Notes under the pieces: model-generated | Database searches by the model: none | The model's input: only the letters and a program-made list of their open reading frames with translations | What the model was told of the DNA's origin: nothing | Shown here: in pieces, positions 21,852 through 32,165 of the stretch | How positions within the stretch are numbered: the stretch's first letter is position 1 | Layout: each line of letters opens with the position of its first letter | DNA from: Spirometra erinaceieuropaei | Lineage: Eukaryota; Platyhelminthes; Cestoda; Diphyllobothriidea; Diphyllobothriidae | Direction: 5' to 3' | DNA length: 64,000 nt | NCBI GenBank assembly: GCA_902702965.1 | Contig: CACRXP010000037.1 | Location: forward strand, 1,206,687-1,270,686 | Position numbers and translations under genes: made by a program

Positions 21852-22555
21852 TTTTTCAGAATAACCCACTCTCAGAATGCCTCACCATTAAGGATCTAGG
21901 TCTTAGTTATACAAATAAGCTTGCCTTATCATCTCATGCAGATAGAATCTCTGCCAAAGCCGCGCAGATATGTGGATTCATATCGCATAATTTTTTCCCT
22001 CCGGAATGGAAGCTAAGACTTTATCAAATGGTTGTTCTTCCAGTCCTCGAATATTGCTGTCCTTTCTTCGGTTTAATGAACGCCTACGACCGTAATAAAA
22101 TCGAAAATGTTCAGAGGGTTTTCACCCGGAAACTGTTCTCTCAAGCTTCGTCCAGTATTTCTTATACTCAGAGATGTCAGCTGGTGAACATGAAGTTTTT
22201 GTGGGTTAGAAGACCCGAAGCTGGCCTTTGCTTCCTTTTTTGCATCAACTCTAGCTCCAGTCTTCCGCACATTGACACTCTCACTCCGAGAGATCGGTCT
22301 TATGCCACGCGCAACTCCTGCATGGTGATTCCGCCGCCTCTTTGTACTACATCTGAGCGCTCCCTCTTCTTTGCTTCCAAATACGCCTTCCTTTGGAATA
22401 ATCTTCCGCCTGAAATTAGATTATCGCCTAAGTTACTGGTATTGAAGTCGAAATTGCGCAACCATCTTACACCGGAAAGCATAAAGGCACTGTTAACGGC
22501 CTCATTCCCGAACACTCAGATTCTTGACTTCGAGAAGGGTCCTCCTGGGATTTAG
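21850..22555 (+). pseudogene. Element A ORF2 C-terminal domain
   Basis: After a frame change it reads KDLGLSYTNKLALSSHADRI, VVLPVLEYCCPFFGLMNAYD, MKFLWVRRPEAGLCFLF and FLWNNLPPEIRL. This is the post-RT region typical of CR1-like ORF2. The same region on the minus strand marks elements D, E and B1. It ends with TAG at 22553-22555. Confidence 0.8.
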
Positions 22556-23253
22556 TGGTAGATTAAGTGGTAACTCTTAATTATATCATTAGAAACCCCC
22601 TGTTTTGAATTGGTTTCTAAATCCATCGCTATCCTTTCCCCCCATAGCGACAATTTTCGCGGTTTCTGATGTCATCTCCCGCATTCCGACCTCATGCGGT
22701 CTGTCGACACTCACGGCGGAACCCTCAGTATTCACTGTTTACTAGTAGTTCGGTCGTACCTTCTTTCCTCACTGCTCAGCTGAGCTCGAAGCGTGCTGTG
22801 GTCGATCGCATCTCGGTTCCTCTCGTCTGGCCTCTTTGACGCGGCGTACCAATCAGGCCCAGACGATCTCAATTGTGAATCCCGTATACAATGCCATTTG
22901 AAAGCCAGTCCTGTCTGCGCCACATTCGTACCCATCAAGGCGGACATTTATTGCTACCCTGACGATGACCGACAACATTCCGTTATAAACCGCCACCTAC
23001 AGGCCAGTCCTGCTCGCTTTTTTCTGTTATTATTTTTAAAGAGGGGTTTTTTCTCCTGTAAAATTAATCCGATCATTTTTAACTGTTTGTAAGGAGTTTT
23101 TTTCACCCCTCAATCATCATGTTTCTCAATGGACTTCTAATTTAGAAAATAGGAATTGCATTTTGTAAAGATTCGGCCTACCTCGTCTAAAACTCGCATG
23201 CAAATTTATTTTAACTTGCTTTGATGGGACCCCGACGGGTCTTTAATAATAAT
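22556..23253 (+). other. Element A 3' UTR with repeats and terminal hairpin
   Basis: It holds two imperfect copies of a unit around 'CGTATACAATGCCAT' / 'CGTTATAAACCGCCAC', each followed by AGGCCAGTCCTG-like sequence. It ends with the hairpin GACCC-CGAC-GGGTC at 23228-23241 and a TTTAATAATAATT tail. The hairpin is conserved in the copies at 15655 and, with a G-U change, 33751-33764. Confidence 0.75.
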
Positions 23254-23264
23254 TGTCTATCAAT

Positions 23265-23537
23265 CTATCCAAGTGATATCCGGGGCACGACAAACTGGTG
23301 GGAAAAACTAAAACCTGAGAGGTCAAGAGAAAACTTCACAAGACCACTATGGCTAAAATGAGTGCCATTCGCAGTATGAAGTTTAATATCAGGCCCACCA
23401 CAATACCTAATCGTCGTTTGAAACCCTGAAAAGACTGAAGACATATCAAAGAACAACCAGTGTCTGAGTCTACTAGACATGAAAGACCTGTGCTGCCTAC
23501 AAAACCTTCTAAAGGGCAAATAGTAGGAACAATGCAT
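23265..23537 (-). pseudogene. LTR element F: aspartic protease N-terminal part
   Basis: One minus-strand frame gives GLSCLVDSDTGCSLI, a degraded LVD(T/S)G active-site motif. Another gives DIKLHTANGTHFSHSG and FSLDLSGFSFSHQFVV, the flap and middle part of a Gypsy-type protease. A frameshift separates them. The sequence breaks off at element A; the remaining part is at 15692-15960. Confidence 0.6.
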
Positions 23538-23658
23538 AAAACAGATGATTTAGAAACAATGTAATACTTACCGCCGTGTCCTCCGTAATGACATCAGTGG
23601 CCTGAACGGGGCGGCGAGACTGAGTTCCTCGGCCTCGACAGGGCAGCTGTCAACGTCA

Positions 23659-24336
23659 CTAGTTTTGTCGGGGGTAGAAGGAGGCGCAGGAGCAGCGGCT
23701 CCAGGGCGTTTGAGTACCACAGTCGCGGACCTTCTGCGGCCGGAGAGCAGCGATGCGGAGGAGAGGTTGAGCTGGCCGATCGCAGACTGCCTGGAGCGCC
23801 TCCTTTTGACGTGCGAGGTCAAGGGCTTTGCCGAGGGTAGACGGTTGTTCCCGCATCAAGGCCTTCCGGATTTCAGGGTCCCTGACACCAGCGATGAACT
23901 GCTCCAACACCCGTTGAATGAGGGCTGGAGCATTCATGGTGGGAAAAGCCCTCCGTCCCAGGAGACGAAAGGCCTGCTGGTAGTCGAGGACTTGTTCACC
24001 CGGCTGCTGGACGCGGCCCCGAAACTCGTATTGCAGAATCCAGGGGTTCATAGACGCCCCGGGATTTGGACGAAGGCGATTCAGGGTGTCCGTCGTCGAC
24101 ATGGAAGCAGATATGTCTACTAACTGAGCGAGGTCGTAGACTTCGTCATCCAGCAGTCCTGTGATGGTTCCGCTTCGCGACGAAGCATCAGCCCTGCGCA
24201 GGTAGTCCGTCACCCTCGCCTCGCACCGACCGAAGTCAGCCGTCCTCGACAACTTTTCCGGCATGGGGGCAGACGGCTCCTGCAAACCTAGCTTATGGAG
24301 TTCATTGACCAGTTTACCCACTGGGTTATCCGGCAT
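23659..24336 (-). pseudogene. LTR element F: gag-like ORF
   Basis: It starts at ATG 24336. Its middle part is a retrotransposon gag domain: EFRGRVQQPGEQVLDYQQAF, RLLGRRAFPT then RVLEQFIAGVRDPEIRK, then ALDLARQKEAL. Gag forms the particle around element RNA. The C-terminal part continues in another frame at 23568-23822 (basic, proline-rich), so a frameshift is present. G+C is clearly higher than in the flanks. The 5' LTR precedes it. Confidence 0.8.
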
Positions 24337-24364
24337 AGTGGTCACCGCTGCCACCACTTCGTAA

Positions 24365-24955
24365 CGAGCCCGAATGTCAGTACGAGAAACGGCCCAGGAA
24401 AATAAGGATTCGGTAACGTCTATGTACTTAAACGCCTTTGTACAATAAGATACTAAAGAGGGGAAACCTAATTAGAGAAATAAACTGGGGCAAGGGGAGA
24501 TTGTCCGGCAGGATTGGCAGGGGCGCGGGGATCTGACGAAAACAGCGACTGAAATCCCACGTCCGAAGGTTGGCAGCCTGCCACGGGATTGACCTGGGTT
24601 CATCCTCGCCCGGATTTATAGCCTCTCCGGGCCGGAAGTCGCCAAGGTTGCGCCCGCCATTGTTGATTAGTTGAGATTTGGTCGAGGGTAGAAAGTTAGA
24701 CAAACTTAGGACGGAGCTATTTTGATTGATTTTAAGTTTATAGTAATTTATTACATGCATACTTTTTGCGAGAGGCCAAATTGCGACTAAGTGCCTGGCG
24801 TATTAATATGGAAAAGTTCGGCTCGCGCGCCCCTAAAGTGACAAGCTTTCTAGGGCCTTCTCCAAGATCGCGGCCACACGTGGTCTGGCATTCTAGAACT
24901 TTCTACAGGTGGTTGTCAGTCTATCTGGCCAGCCATAAATGGGCGGCCACACATT
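24365..24955 (-). mobile_element. LTR element F: probable 5' LTR and leader
   Basis: On the minus strand this precedes gag. It carries a TATAAATCC box (24613-24621) and a downstream stretch ending CTCGTTACGAAGTGGTGG just before gag, which resembles an LTR end plus primer-binding region. The outer boundary may be TGTGTGG near 24955. There is no second LTR in the window, so the ends are estimates. Confidence 0.45.
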
Positions 24956-25392
24956 TCCTTCGTGTTTTTCAGGAGGCTTGCCATAATTGTCTGGACTAAA
25001 AGCTGGAAAAGATGAATATATATCAGGAGTGACAAACATTCAATGGCAAGTCACAATCACAATCATGTGTTATATTGTTCTTGTAAATGTAACATTATAG
25101 AAGTAGTGGTCGACTTTTTACTACGATCTAATATATTTGTATATAGGTTTAATATGGGCTTAATATAGACGTACGTACAACTAATATGCAGGGTTTTATT
25201 GAAAGGAATGTTATTATTGGCTCCTTATGGGATATTAAGTGTCAGGTGACATAGCCGGTAGAAACGACAAAGAGAGAAAAGAAAGAATATCACTATCTGT
25301 TGTGTGTTTATCAATGATGCTGTCTTTCATAAATCCGATTGTTTTAGTGCTATGTTCCGGTATTATTCAAGCGGCTGGCACCATCAGAGTCC
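24956..25392. other. No gene seen
   Basis: AT-rich sequence between LTR element F and non-LTR element D. It may include the 3' UTR of D, but I saw no terminal motif. Confidence 0.4.
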
Positions 25393-26411
25393 TTATGGAC
25401 CAAATTCTGTATCAAAGAAGTGATCTGATAAATGCCCTATTTTATTCAAAAATAAATGCGTATTTTTATTTAAAAGGAATTCCTTAGTTTTTATTTGAAA
25501 GTCGAATAGAGTTCGACTTTTCCGGATAGAACTTGGAAGAGCATTTCCGATAATTGCGTATCTTATGGTGTAGAAATTCGACCTTTGAGACTTTGTGAAT
25601 TTGGGGATTCTTATAATATCTTCGTTGTTTCTGCTGTTTCCAGGGACATTTTGGTTTGTTAGTAAATTCATTTTGAAAACGTCTCGGTCATCGGTGACCT
25701 TGAATAGGAAGTGTAGACCATTTTGGAGTCTTCTGATCCAGAGGGGTCGAAGACCCTATTTATGTTATAGTTCTAAGTATGAACCCTGGATGCTATCACT
25801 TCTGGACAGAGATATAGTAAAACGTCTCTTAATGCCTTTTAGTTTCTGTCGGCCGTCTGAGTGCATTATAGCGAAAAAGATTGAGCAAGAATCTAGGAGA
25901 GATAAGATGTTCATTTTGAAAAGTTATATTCTTAGTGCATTTAAGGTGAAATTTTCACAAATGAATCCATACAGGCGATTGGCTTTCGGTGATATTTGCT
26001 GGACGTGGGGAGACAAATCAAGGGTATTTATATAGCTGAGACCTAAATCTTTTACCGGTGGGGCGTCCGTTATTTCATTATCCTCGAAAATTATGGCGGA
26101 AGTTTTTGTGAGCGAAACATCAGGAGATGACACTTTTCGGGTGAAAAGGGCACCTGTCATTGACCACTCCATTCGCTGAGTTTTTGCAGATCGGTTTCGA
26201 TTGTTCTGTGAATATGGGAAACTGTGTTCCCGTTATATGTATATGCAAGTTTCAGGTCGTCCGCATATAAAAACTGCTAAGCTGGTACTAATATGAACGG
26301 TAAGTCGTAAATATATGTGAGAAATAAAAGGGGGCCTAGGATAGTGCCTTGAAGTACTCCCCTGGCAATAGGGAATGTTTCTGAGACTATGTTTCGGATT
26401 CGCACCACGTC
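25393..26411 (-). pseudogene. Non-LTR element D, 3' half (RT end and C-terminal domain)
   Basis: Reading from 26411 down: VVRIRNIVSETFPIARGVLQ, then GTILGPLLFLTYIYDLPF, a stop, then FLYADDLKLAYTYNG. VKDLGLSYINTLDLSPHVQQI and the C-terminal block to FYTIRYAIIGNALPSSIRKS follow. It is CR1-like and close to elements A and E. Stops and frameshifts show that it is dead. The 5' half of the RT continues at 31681 on the other side of element B1. Confidence 0.8.
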
Positions 26412-26442
26412 CAAGGTCAAGGCGCGTATGTCAATTTCAAAG

Positions 26443-26884
26443 ATATGTGAAGCTTTGCATTTATCTCGATATTCTTAAGCACAGTCAAATACAACACGAA
26501 TTTTTTCTGATTTTCGGGGATTGACATCGGGGTGGTTTGGTAAGTACCAGTGTCTCGTAACTGAAAACGCTTTGTTGCCGTCAACTCGCTCAATGTATCC
26601 CCTCTCCGTGTACGGACGGAAGGTTTGCTCATATTTCCGAAGTAATTCGGGATCTCGACCCAACTTACTCTTGAGATAGATTAGTCGTTTACGCGCCAAC
26701 TGGAAATTGTCCGGTTAATTCAGCGTACTGAATTTGTATTACTAAGATAAACAAAACATGCCCTGTGTTTTCGCAGACAATTCCACCGATCTGCAAAACC
26801 CATAGATTTTAAACGTGGACAATTTGCCAATCCATGTGCATTAGAACATATGAAGCTTTGCATTTATCTGAATATTCTTAAGCA
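26443..26884 (+). repeat. Direct repeats flanking the BEL/Pao scrap
   Basis: AAGCTTTGCATTTATCT followed by GATATTCTTAAGCA (one base differs) occurs at 26443-26480 and again at 26848-26884. B2 has this segment once (about 37410-37440). The duplication therefore accompanies the insertion. Confidence 0.85.
26475..26850 (-). pseudogene. BEL/Pao-type pol scrap inside B1
   Basis: The minus strand reads KSKLGRDPELLRKYEQTFRP, ERGYIERV, RHWYLPNHPDVNPRKSEKIR and VVFDCA. This is the N-terminal part of a BEL/Pao reverse transcriptase. It stops exactly at CTTAAG, where a directly repeated piece of B1 5' UTR resumes. Only about 75 residues are recognisable. Confidence 0.8.
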
Positions 26885-27133
26885 ATAAATGTCTGTTTTT
26901 TACTTGAGTCCCTTTTAAAAGTCACCTTTCAATATAAGGTAAAATTTTTTCCCAGTTTTGTTTGACAGTCTGAAAAAATAGTCGTATTTTGGAATAGAAA
27001 CCTTTGTAGTGACTCCTTTCCCTACTATCTCTTTCTAGTTTTCGTAGTTAAATAACAATATTACTTGCTATTCAGTGCGCCTTTCTGTACGTTGACAAAG
27101 TTTTGATCCTTCTCCTGTTACGAAAAACTTATC

Positions 27134-28501
27134 TTGTCTGTAATGCTCCGCAGAGCACGTGCTAAAAGGCGAAAGCTTGCGGCCTCCCCACCGTCTCTGG
27201 GTGCTAAAATCGTGACTGAAGACATTGCAGGTGCCAGCGTATGTTCTTCGCCGTCTGCAGATCTGATTAACTCACAAATCCCTTTAGTACATGTAAAACC
27301 TCTTGACCCTTCAGTCGTCCAAAAATACGCCTCTGCTAGTCGTTGCAGGCCATCAGCCGGCGAAATAGCCGATCAGTTGATTTATGGCGATATAAACAGC
27401 ACTTCTGAAAAAGTGATTGAGCAAGCTTTTAAACTTATTGGGGTAATCAGTTCGGAAACTGTGTAGAGAATTAAACGCAAGCATAATTTCGTACAGCGAA
27501 ACATTCTGAGCCACTTATCTGCTATGGAGGGAGCGCATTTGTTCCTACAAAGTTGTGGCTTGAGTTTCAGTGTCGCACAAGCTAAGCGACTTCGCTCGCT
27601 TAGCCGTAATGCACCGATACTAATTGCCCTATTCTCCATGATTGAAGTAGATTTTATCTTGTCGGGTAGGGAGATAACTAGAGAATCCTGCCGTAAATGA
27701 CGCTGCTCCGTTTCGCCAGACCTCTTACCCCTGCAGCGAAGACTGAATAGATTAAAATCGGCAAAAACCAACACCAAGATAATGACACCTACTGTCAGTC
27801 TGAATAAGTCCTCTACAACACCATCTGCGGCATCCGCACATCACGGCATAGTCAATACTGTAGGGAATTCGACTTCTTTTAATGCTGAGCTCTTTAAACA
27901 CACCATCACGCCTGGTATAAACACGCCTCTGTCGACTCCCCCAACAACCCCTAGCAAGCCTAAGCATGTGTCTAAGTCAAAGGCAAATCCAATTGCTGTC
28001 TCAGCGACACGGACACCCGATAAATCCAGCACCATTATAAAATCTTTTCCTCCTCAATCGGCGAACAGTGCCTCAAATACCCCGACTCAAAACGTAACGT
28101 GTTCCCAACTGTCCCGCAGCCCTCATATCGAGGCAGTTAGGCCGAATATGCCGATTTTCCCGCCCTTTAATAGAACTCTTGCTCCAATGGAAACAATGCG
28201 TCCCCCACTCCCTCACTTGTTTCATCCACAGCCGTTCTACCAATGTATTCCTCATGCTAATGTCTATACTGGATCAGTTAACTCATCCGATCCTCAGTTT
28301 CGTTCCGGCGGGAATGTGTTGCGGTATCTGCCCCGCGGATTTTCAGCTGAAAATAAGTTAGCTAACAATGGTTACCAGTATACCTGTCCGTCATTTCCTC
28401 CCCAAATCTTACCCCTTTTTATCCACGTCAGAATTTTTCGATGCCACAAATTTTTTGGCAGAACCGGATGGTTGCATCCGGACCGTTTGCTCCGTGGATA
28501 G
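27134..28501 (+). pseudogene. Element B1 ORF1, two in-frame stops
   Basis: One frame runs from 27134 (the first in-frame ATG is a few codons in) to 28501 with stops at 27464-27466 and 27698-27700. Between them is a block alignable to element A ORF1: RNILSHLSAMEGAHLFLQSC, AKRLRSLSRNAPILIALFSM, PDLLPLQRRL. The C-terminal half is rich in Ser, Thr and Pro (PGINTPLSTPPTTPSKPK; RPPLPHLFHPQPFYQ). By analogy it is the RNA-binding ORF1 protein of the element; this is an inference. Confidence 0.7.
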
Positions 28502-28556
28502 CCCAAGACGATGTATCCCACCTCCCTCAGAAACTAACAGCCTTTCCCTTCAAACT

Positions 28557-29190
28557 TTTTGTTTTAAATGCCAGATCCTTGCTTAATAAGATGCCTTTGC
28601 TTCAGACATTGGCGTTCGTTCATTGTCCAGATATTGTTATAGTAACTGAAACGTAGGCATCAGTCTCAGTAGCTGACTCCGAACTCTCGCTTCTAGGCTA
28701 TACTTGCATTCGAAACGATCGCCAAGATAGCCGTAGTGGGGGCAGCTGCGTCAAGGTTAAGCAAACACTTACATTTTTGTCGCTTGACCTCCCGTATTTT
28801 TCCGCAGTAGAAGGCAGCTGCTGGCTCCAAGTTGCACTAAAAAAATAAGTTCGCCTTACTCGTTTACTGCGTCTATCGCCCTCCCAACGCCAATGAAAAT
28901 TGTGATCGTTTACTCTCACAGGCATTTCATGCAGCGGCCGACTTAAGCTTTAAGTATCAATTGGTTGCGGGTGACTTTAATCTTCCCGAATTCCGCTGGT
29001 CTCCGCCCTCAGGCCCCAGAATGTTCGAAAAAATTCTTGAGGTTGTGGATGTTGGGATGTGAACTCAGGCTGTCAATTTTCCCACTTGAGGCTCAAGCAT
29101 AATTGACCTCATTTTCTGTAGAGGCTGCATGCCATCGTAAGTGTAATCTCTAGGCCCACTTGGGGGCTCAGACCATGACATAGTTGTTTC
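28557..29190 (+). pseudogene. Element B1 endonuclease domain, broken
   Basis: KLFVLNARSLLNKMPLLQTL, HCPDIVIVTET (then a stop), LGYTCIRNDRQDSRSGG and GDFNLPEFRWS are motifs of the non-LTR AP endonuclease, spread over different frames. It corresponds to 19683-20310 in element A. Confidence 0.7.
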
Positions 29191-29534
29191 AACGTTGGAA
29201 TTCGAGGCTGACAAAACGTCTTGCGCAAAATATAACTTTTTCCGCGATTTTCGATCAACTCGCTCAACCGAATTATTAACACACCTTAATTCCTACGACT
29301 GGACTGACTTCTTCCTTAGTTCGGATGTAAATGTTTGCACTGCAAAACTGTACGAAATTTTGAATCCGCTTATTTCTCCTTTTGTCCCCCGTAAGAAAAT
29401 TATTAATGCTGGGGATGAGGTTTTCCTACCCTTACCCTTCGTCGCAGATTGCGCAGGCTTTATCGTCGTTTACATCTTCAGAACGATGATTCTGATTTGC
29501 CCTTGATTTGTGATATTTTTGATCGAGCTAAAAA

Positions 29535-30640
29535 TTGTCTGAGGAAAAACAGCTAGCCGAAGAGGTCCAGTTTACAGAAAACCATTCGTTAAATATCTCG
29601 AAACTTTTCTCTAGAAAAATACGAACTCACCGAAAGACTCAGTATCCCATCCTCCGAGACGCTCTTGAAAATCCCATAGTTGATGCCCAGTTAACCGCTG
29701 ATACCTTCAATGATTTCCTGCCCAAAACCTATATTAAAAACTCGACCAATTCGCTTCCGGCCATCCAGGCATTGACCGGGGCTGTTCTAGAAACTTTAAC
29801 TTTCACTCTGTGGGATGTGACTGTTCCGATTCGGCGTTTTCGTCAGTCTTATAGTCCAGGACCTGATGGTGTCCCAGTAAGCATTTTAAAAGCCGACGCA
29901 ATTACGATTTTCCCATCCCTCTTATGCAAGATATGTAATCTTGCGCTTGAAAGTGAAACTTATCCTACCTTGTGGATGGAATCACACATTTTGCCCATTC
30001 CTAGGCGCGGAAAATATACATCATTTGATGACTTTCGGCCAATAAACACACTCTCCGCAGTTTCGAAGATCTTAGAGACATTGATCAAAGATAAGATGAT
30101 GTGTCACTTAACAGTGAATGACTTTCTGAGTGCTGCCCAGCATGGATTCCTCAAAGCTTGATCTTGTGACACCTGTCAACTCTCTTTCTTTGACTGTGTT
30201 CTCCAATCTAGGGACAATGGTTTTGCACTTTACACAGTATATTTCGATTTCACTAACGCTTTTGATCGTGTTGACCATGCTCTTCTTCTCTTGAAACTGC
30301 CCTCTTTCGGAATAGGTGGCAAACTTTTGAATTTTACATCCTCTTACCTGGGCACTCGTACACAACGAGTTAAGATTTCCAATGCTATCTCCAACCCCAC
30401 ACGTGTGAGGAGTGGGGTCATTGAGGGTAGTGTACTCGTCCCGCTATTATTTTGCCTTTTCGTTAATGATGTACCCGATTTATATTAGAATGGTAAGCCT
30501 TTCATATATGCCGATGATTTTAAAGTTGCATATCGATATAAGCCGGCACATCATGACAGCGTGCTTGAGCTCCTAAAGAGCGATCTACAGGCTTTCGCCT
30601 AGTGGTGCCGCACATGGCGCCTCTCTCTCTTGTCATAAGT
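29535..30640 (+). pseudogene. Element B1 reverse transcriptase domain, broken
   Basis: SYSPGPDGVPVSILKA, ESHILPIPRRG then FDDFRPINTLSAVSKILETL, SAAQHGFLKA (stop), YTVYFDFTNAFDRVDHALLL, SGVIEGSVLVPLLFCLFVND, and YADD at 30507-30518. The motifs are in the usual order with one or two stops. The RT copies element RNA at the nicked target. Confidence 0.85.
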
Positions 30641-30774
30641 GCTCAGTCATGGTGATTGGCGACGATCGCCAACCTTAACTAAGCATTGATGGTCACGCTA
30701 TAAATGAGCCTGGGGTTATTAAGCATCTGGGCTTATTATACTCCAGGAGCCTCAATCTTTCGGAGCACTGTGCC

Positions 30775-31380
30775 TTGATAGTCTCCAAAGCCCGTAGAAC
30801 GACCGGGTTTATCTTCCGAAACTTTAAAACTAGGGACATCAGAATGCGCCTTTACAACATGTACGTTAGACCTGGCCTGGAATACTGTTCGTTCTTATTT
30901 AGCCTCATGCGTGCTACTGAGCGGAAGAAAATAGAATTCGTTCAACACTTTTTTACCAAGAGAATTTTAACCCTGGAACACCGACATTTGTCTTACCAAG
31001 AACGTTGCCGGCTTACGGGCCTTGATCCCTTATGGTTCCGTAGATTACAAAAGGGACTATTTTTGCTATTAAAACTCTTATACAATCACACATTTAACCC
31101 ACTCACCTCTTTAAGACATTATATCCACCCACGACGTAACAGTCACTGTGAGTTCTTTTTATTTCTGCCTCTGGCACGTACTGTTAAATATCGTCGGTTC
31201 TTTTCTGTAAATGCAATTGCTATTTGGAATAAACCACCCATGAGTGGGAAAACTCTGCAAAATTATCCTTTATTTAAGAGAACTATTACTCGATTTTTGC
31301 ATTCAGAAAAGCTCCCACAAATTTTGGGTGCTGAGTCCACTGATCGACTGTACCGTAGCGATGGCGGTTGTGGTCTCTGA
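30775..31380 (+). pseudogene. Element B1 C-terminal domain
   Basis: SKARRTTGFIFRNFKTRDIR, MYVRPGLEYCSFLFSLMRAT, LTGLDPLWFRRLQKGLFLLL and VNAIAIWNKPP align with the post-RT region of element A (22028-22555). A related decayed relic lies at about 33230-33340. The frame ends with TGA at 31378-31380. Confidence 0.8.
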
Positions 31381-31636
31381 ACTCTATGGCCGGTCTCGCC
31401 AGCTGTTCGTCAACGCCTCTTCTTTGACTATCCCCAACTTCATTAAAGGAATTGACGTCCGATAATCTTCGATACCGTGCAATCCCCCCATTTTTGACGG
31501 TCGAAAATCTACCACCGGCAGTTTTTTTCCTGAACCCTCCATACCACGAAAACCACTATCAACTATATTTTTATTCCTTTACCTTGGGAGTTTTTTTCAC
31601 TGCTGGTCGGATTTGTGTTTAATCGCTTCCCTCGAC

Positions 31637-31656
31637 AATGCCTGTAAACTGGCATT
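31637..31656 (+). other. Element B1 3'-terminal hairpin
   Basis: AATGCC and GGCATT form a perfect six-base stem around the loop TGTAAACT, 24 bases before the element end. The identical hairpin is at 38243-38262 in B2. It probably marks the RT recognition site on element RNA. Confidence 0.7.
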
Positions 31657-31680
31657 AAAATAAAACTTTTATTATTATAT

Positions 31681-32165
31681 CGATCTTGATAATAGGATTT
31701 AAGAAAATCGAGAAGGGGATGCCTAATTCGATGACGTTTCTAAGTCTTTTATAGGGGACATTGTGAAAAGCCTTTTTAGATCGAAGTACATTGGAGCTAC
31801 TGTGTTTCGATCATCGCTATTGATGGGAACAAATTTCAAATAAGTAAGATAGCTGGACTGACACGACTTTTTAGGTAAAAATGCATGTTGAGAGGGGGAG
31901 AGAGTTTGGCATTTATGGGGTGGTCTAGCAATTGGCTGCAAACTATTTTTTCGAGGATTTTAGCTATAGCCGGTGGTCGGTGGACACCACGATAGTTTTG
32001 GGTATGAGATCGCTTGCCGCTTTTAAAGATAGGTGCAATGGTCGAGTATTTCCGCATGTCCGGAAAAAGTACATTTGACGGGAGTAGGGTAAATAAGTTA
32101 GATAGGAGTATTGGAGCATATGTCATATGCTTCAGAATACTTGGGGGGGATTTTCTGAGTCAGTC
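31681..32165 (-). pseudogene. Non-LTR element D, 5' half of RT
   Basis: The minus strand reads IPPSILKHMTYAPILLSNLF then FKSGKRSHTQNYRGVHRPPA, SPSQHAFLPKKSCQSSYLT and, after a frameshift, FHNVPYKRLRNVIELGIPF. These are the RT motifs that precede those at 25393-26411, so the two pieces form one element split by B1. The upstream part is missing beyond about 32165, as expected for a 5'-truncated copy. Confidence 0.8.

Larger units (their letters stand above)
15967..23253 (+). mobile_element. Non-LTR retrotransposon A (CR1-like), interrupted by a PLE
   Basis: The order is ORF1 (16014 to 19682 once the inserted PLE is discounted), then ORF2 with an AP-type endonuclease (19683-20310), RT (20826-21851) and C-terminal domain (21850-22555). 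The 3' UTR carries imperfect repeats, and the element ends with a hairpin and TAATAAT tail at 23253. ORF2 has several frameshifts. It lies within LTR element F. The 5' end is placed near 15967 because F coding sequence ends there; no target duplication was recognised. Confidence 0.85.
26412..31680 (+). mobile_element. Non-LTR retrotransposon B1 (CR1-like), nearly full length
   Basis: The 5' end (AAGGTCAAGGCGCG) matches B2 at 37370. The order is 5' UTR (with a BEL/Pao scrap inserted), ORF1 (27134-28501), endonuclease (28557-29190), RT (29535-30640), C-terminal domain (30775-31380), and 3' UTR with hairpin ending in a TTTATTATTATAT tail. All ORFs are interrupted by stops or frameshifts. It splits the RT of minus-strand element D. 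Confidence 0.85.
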
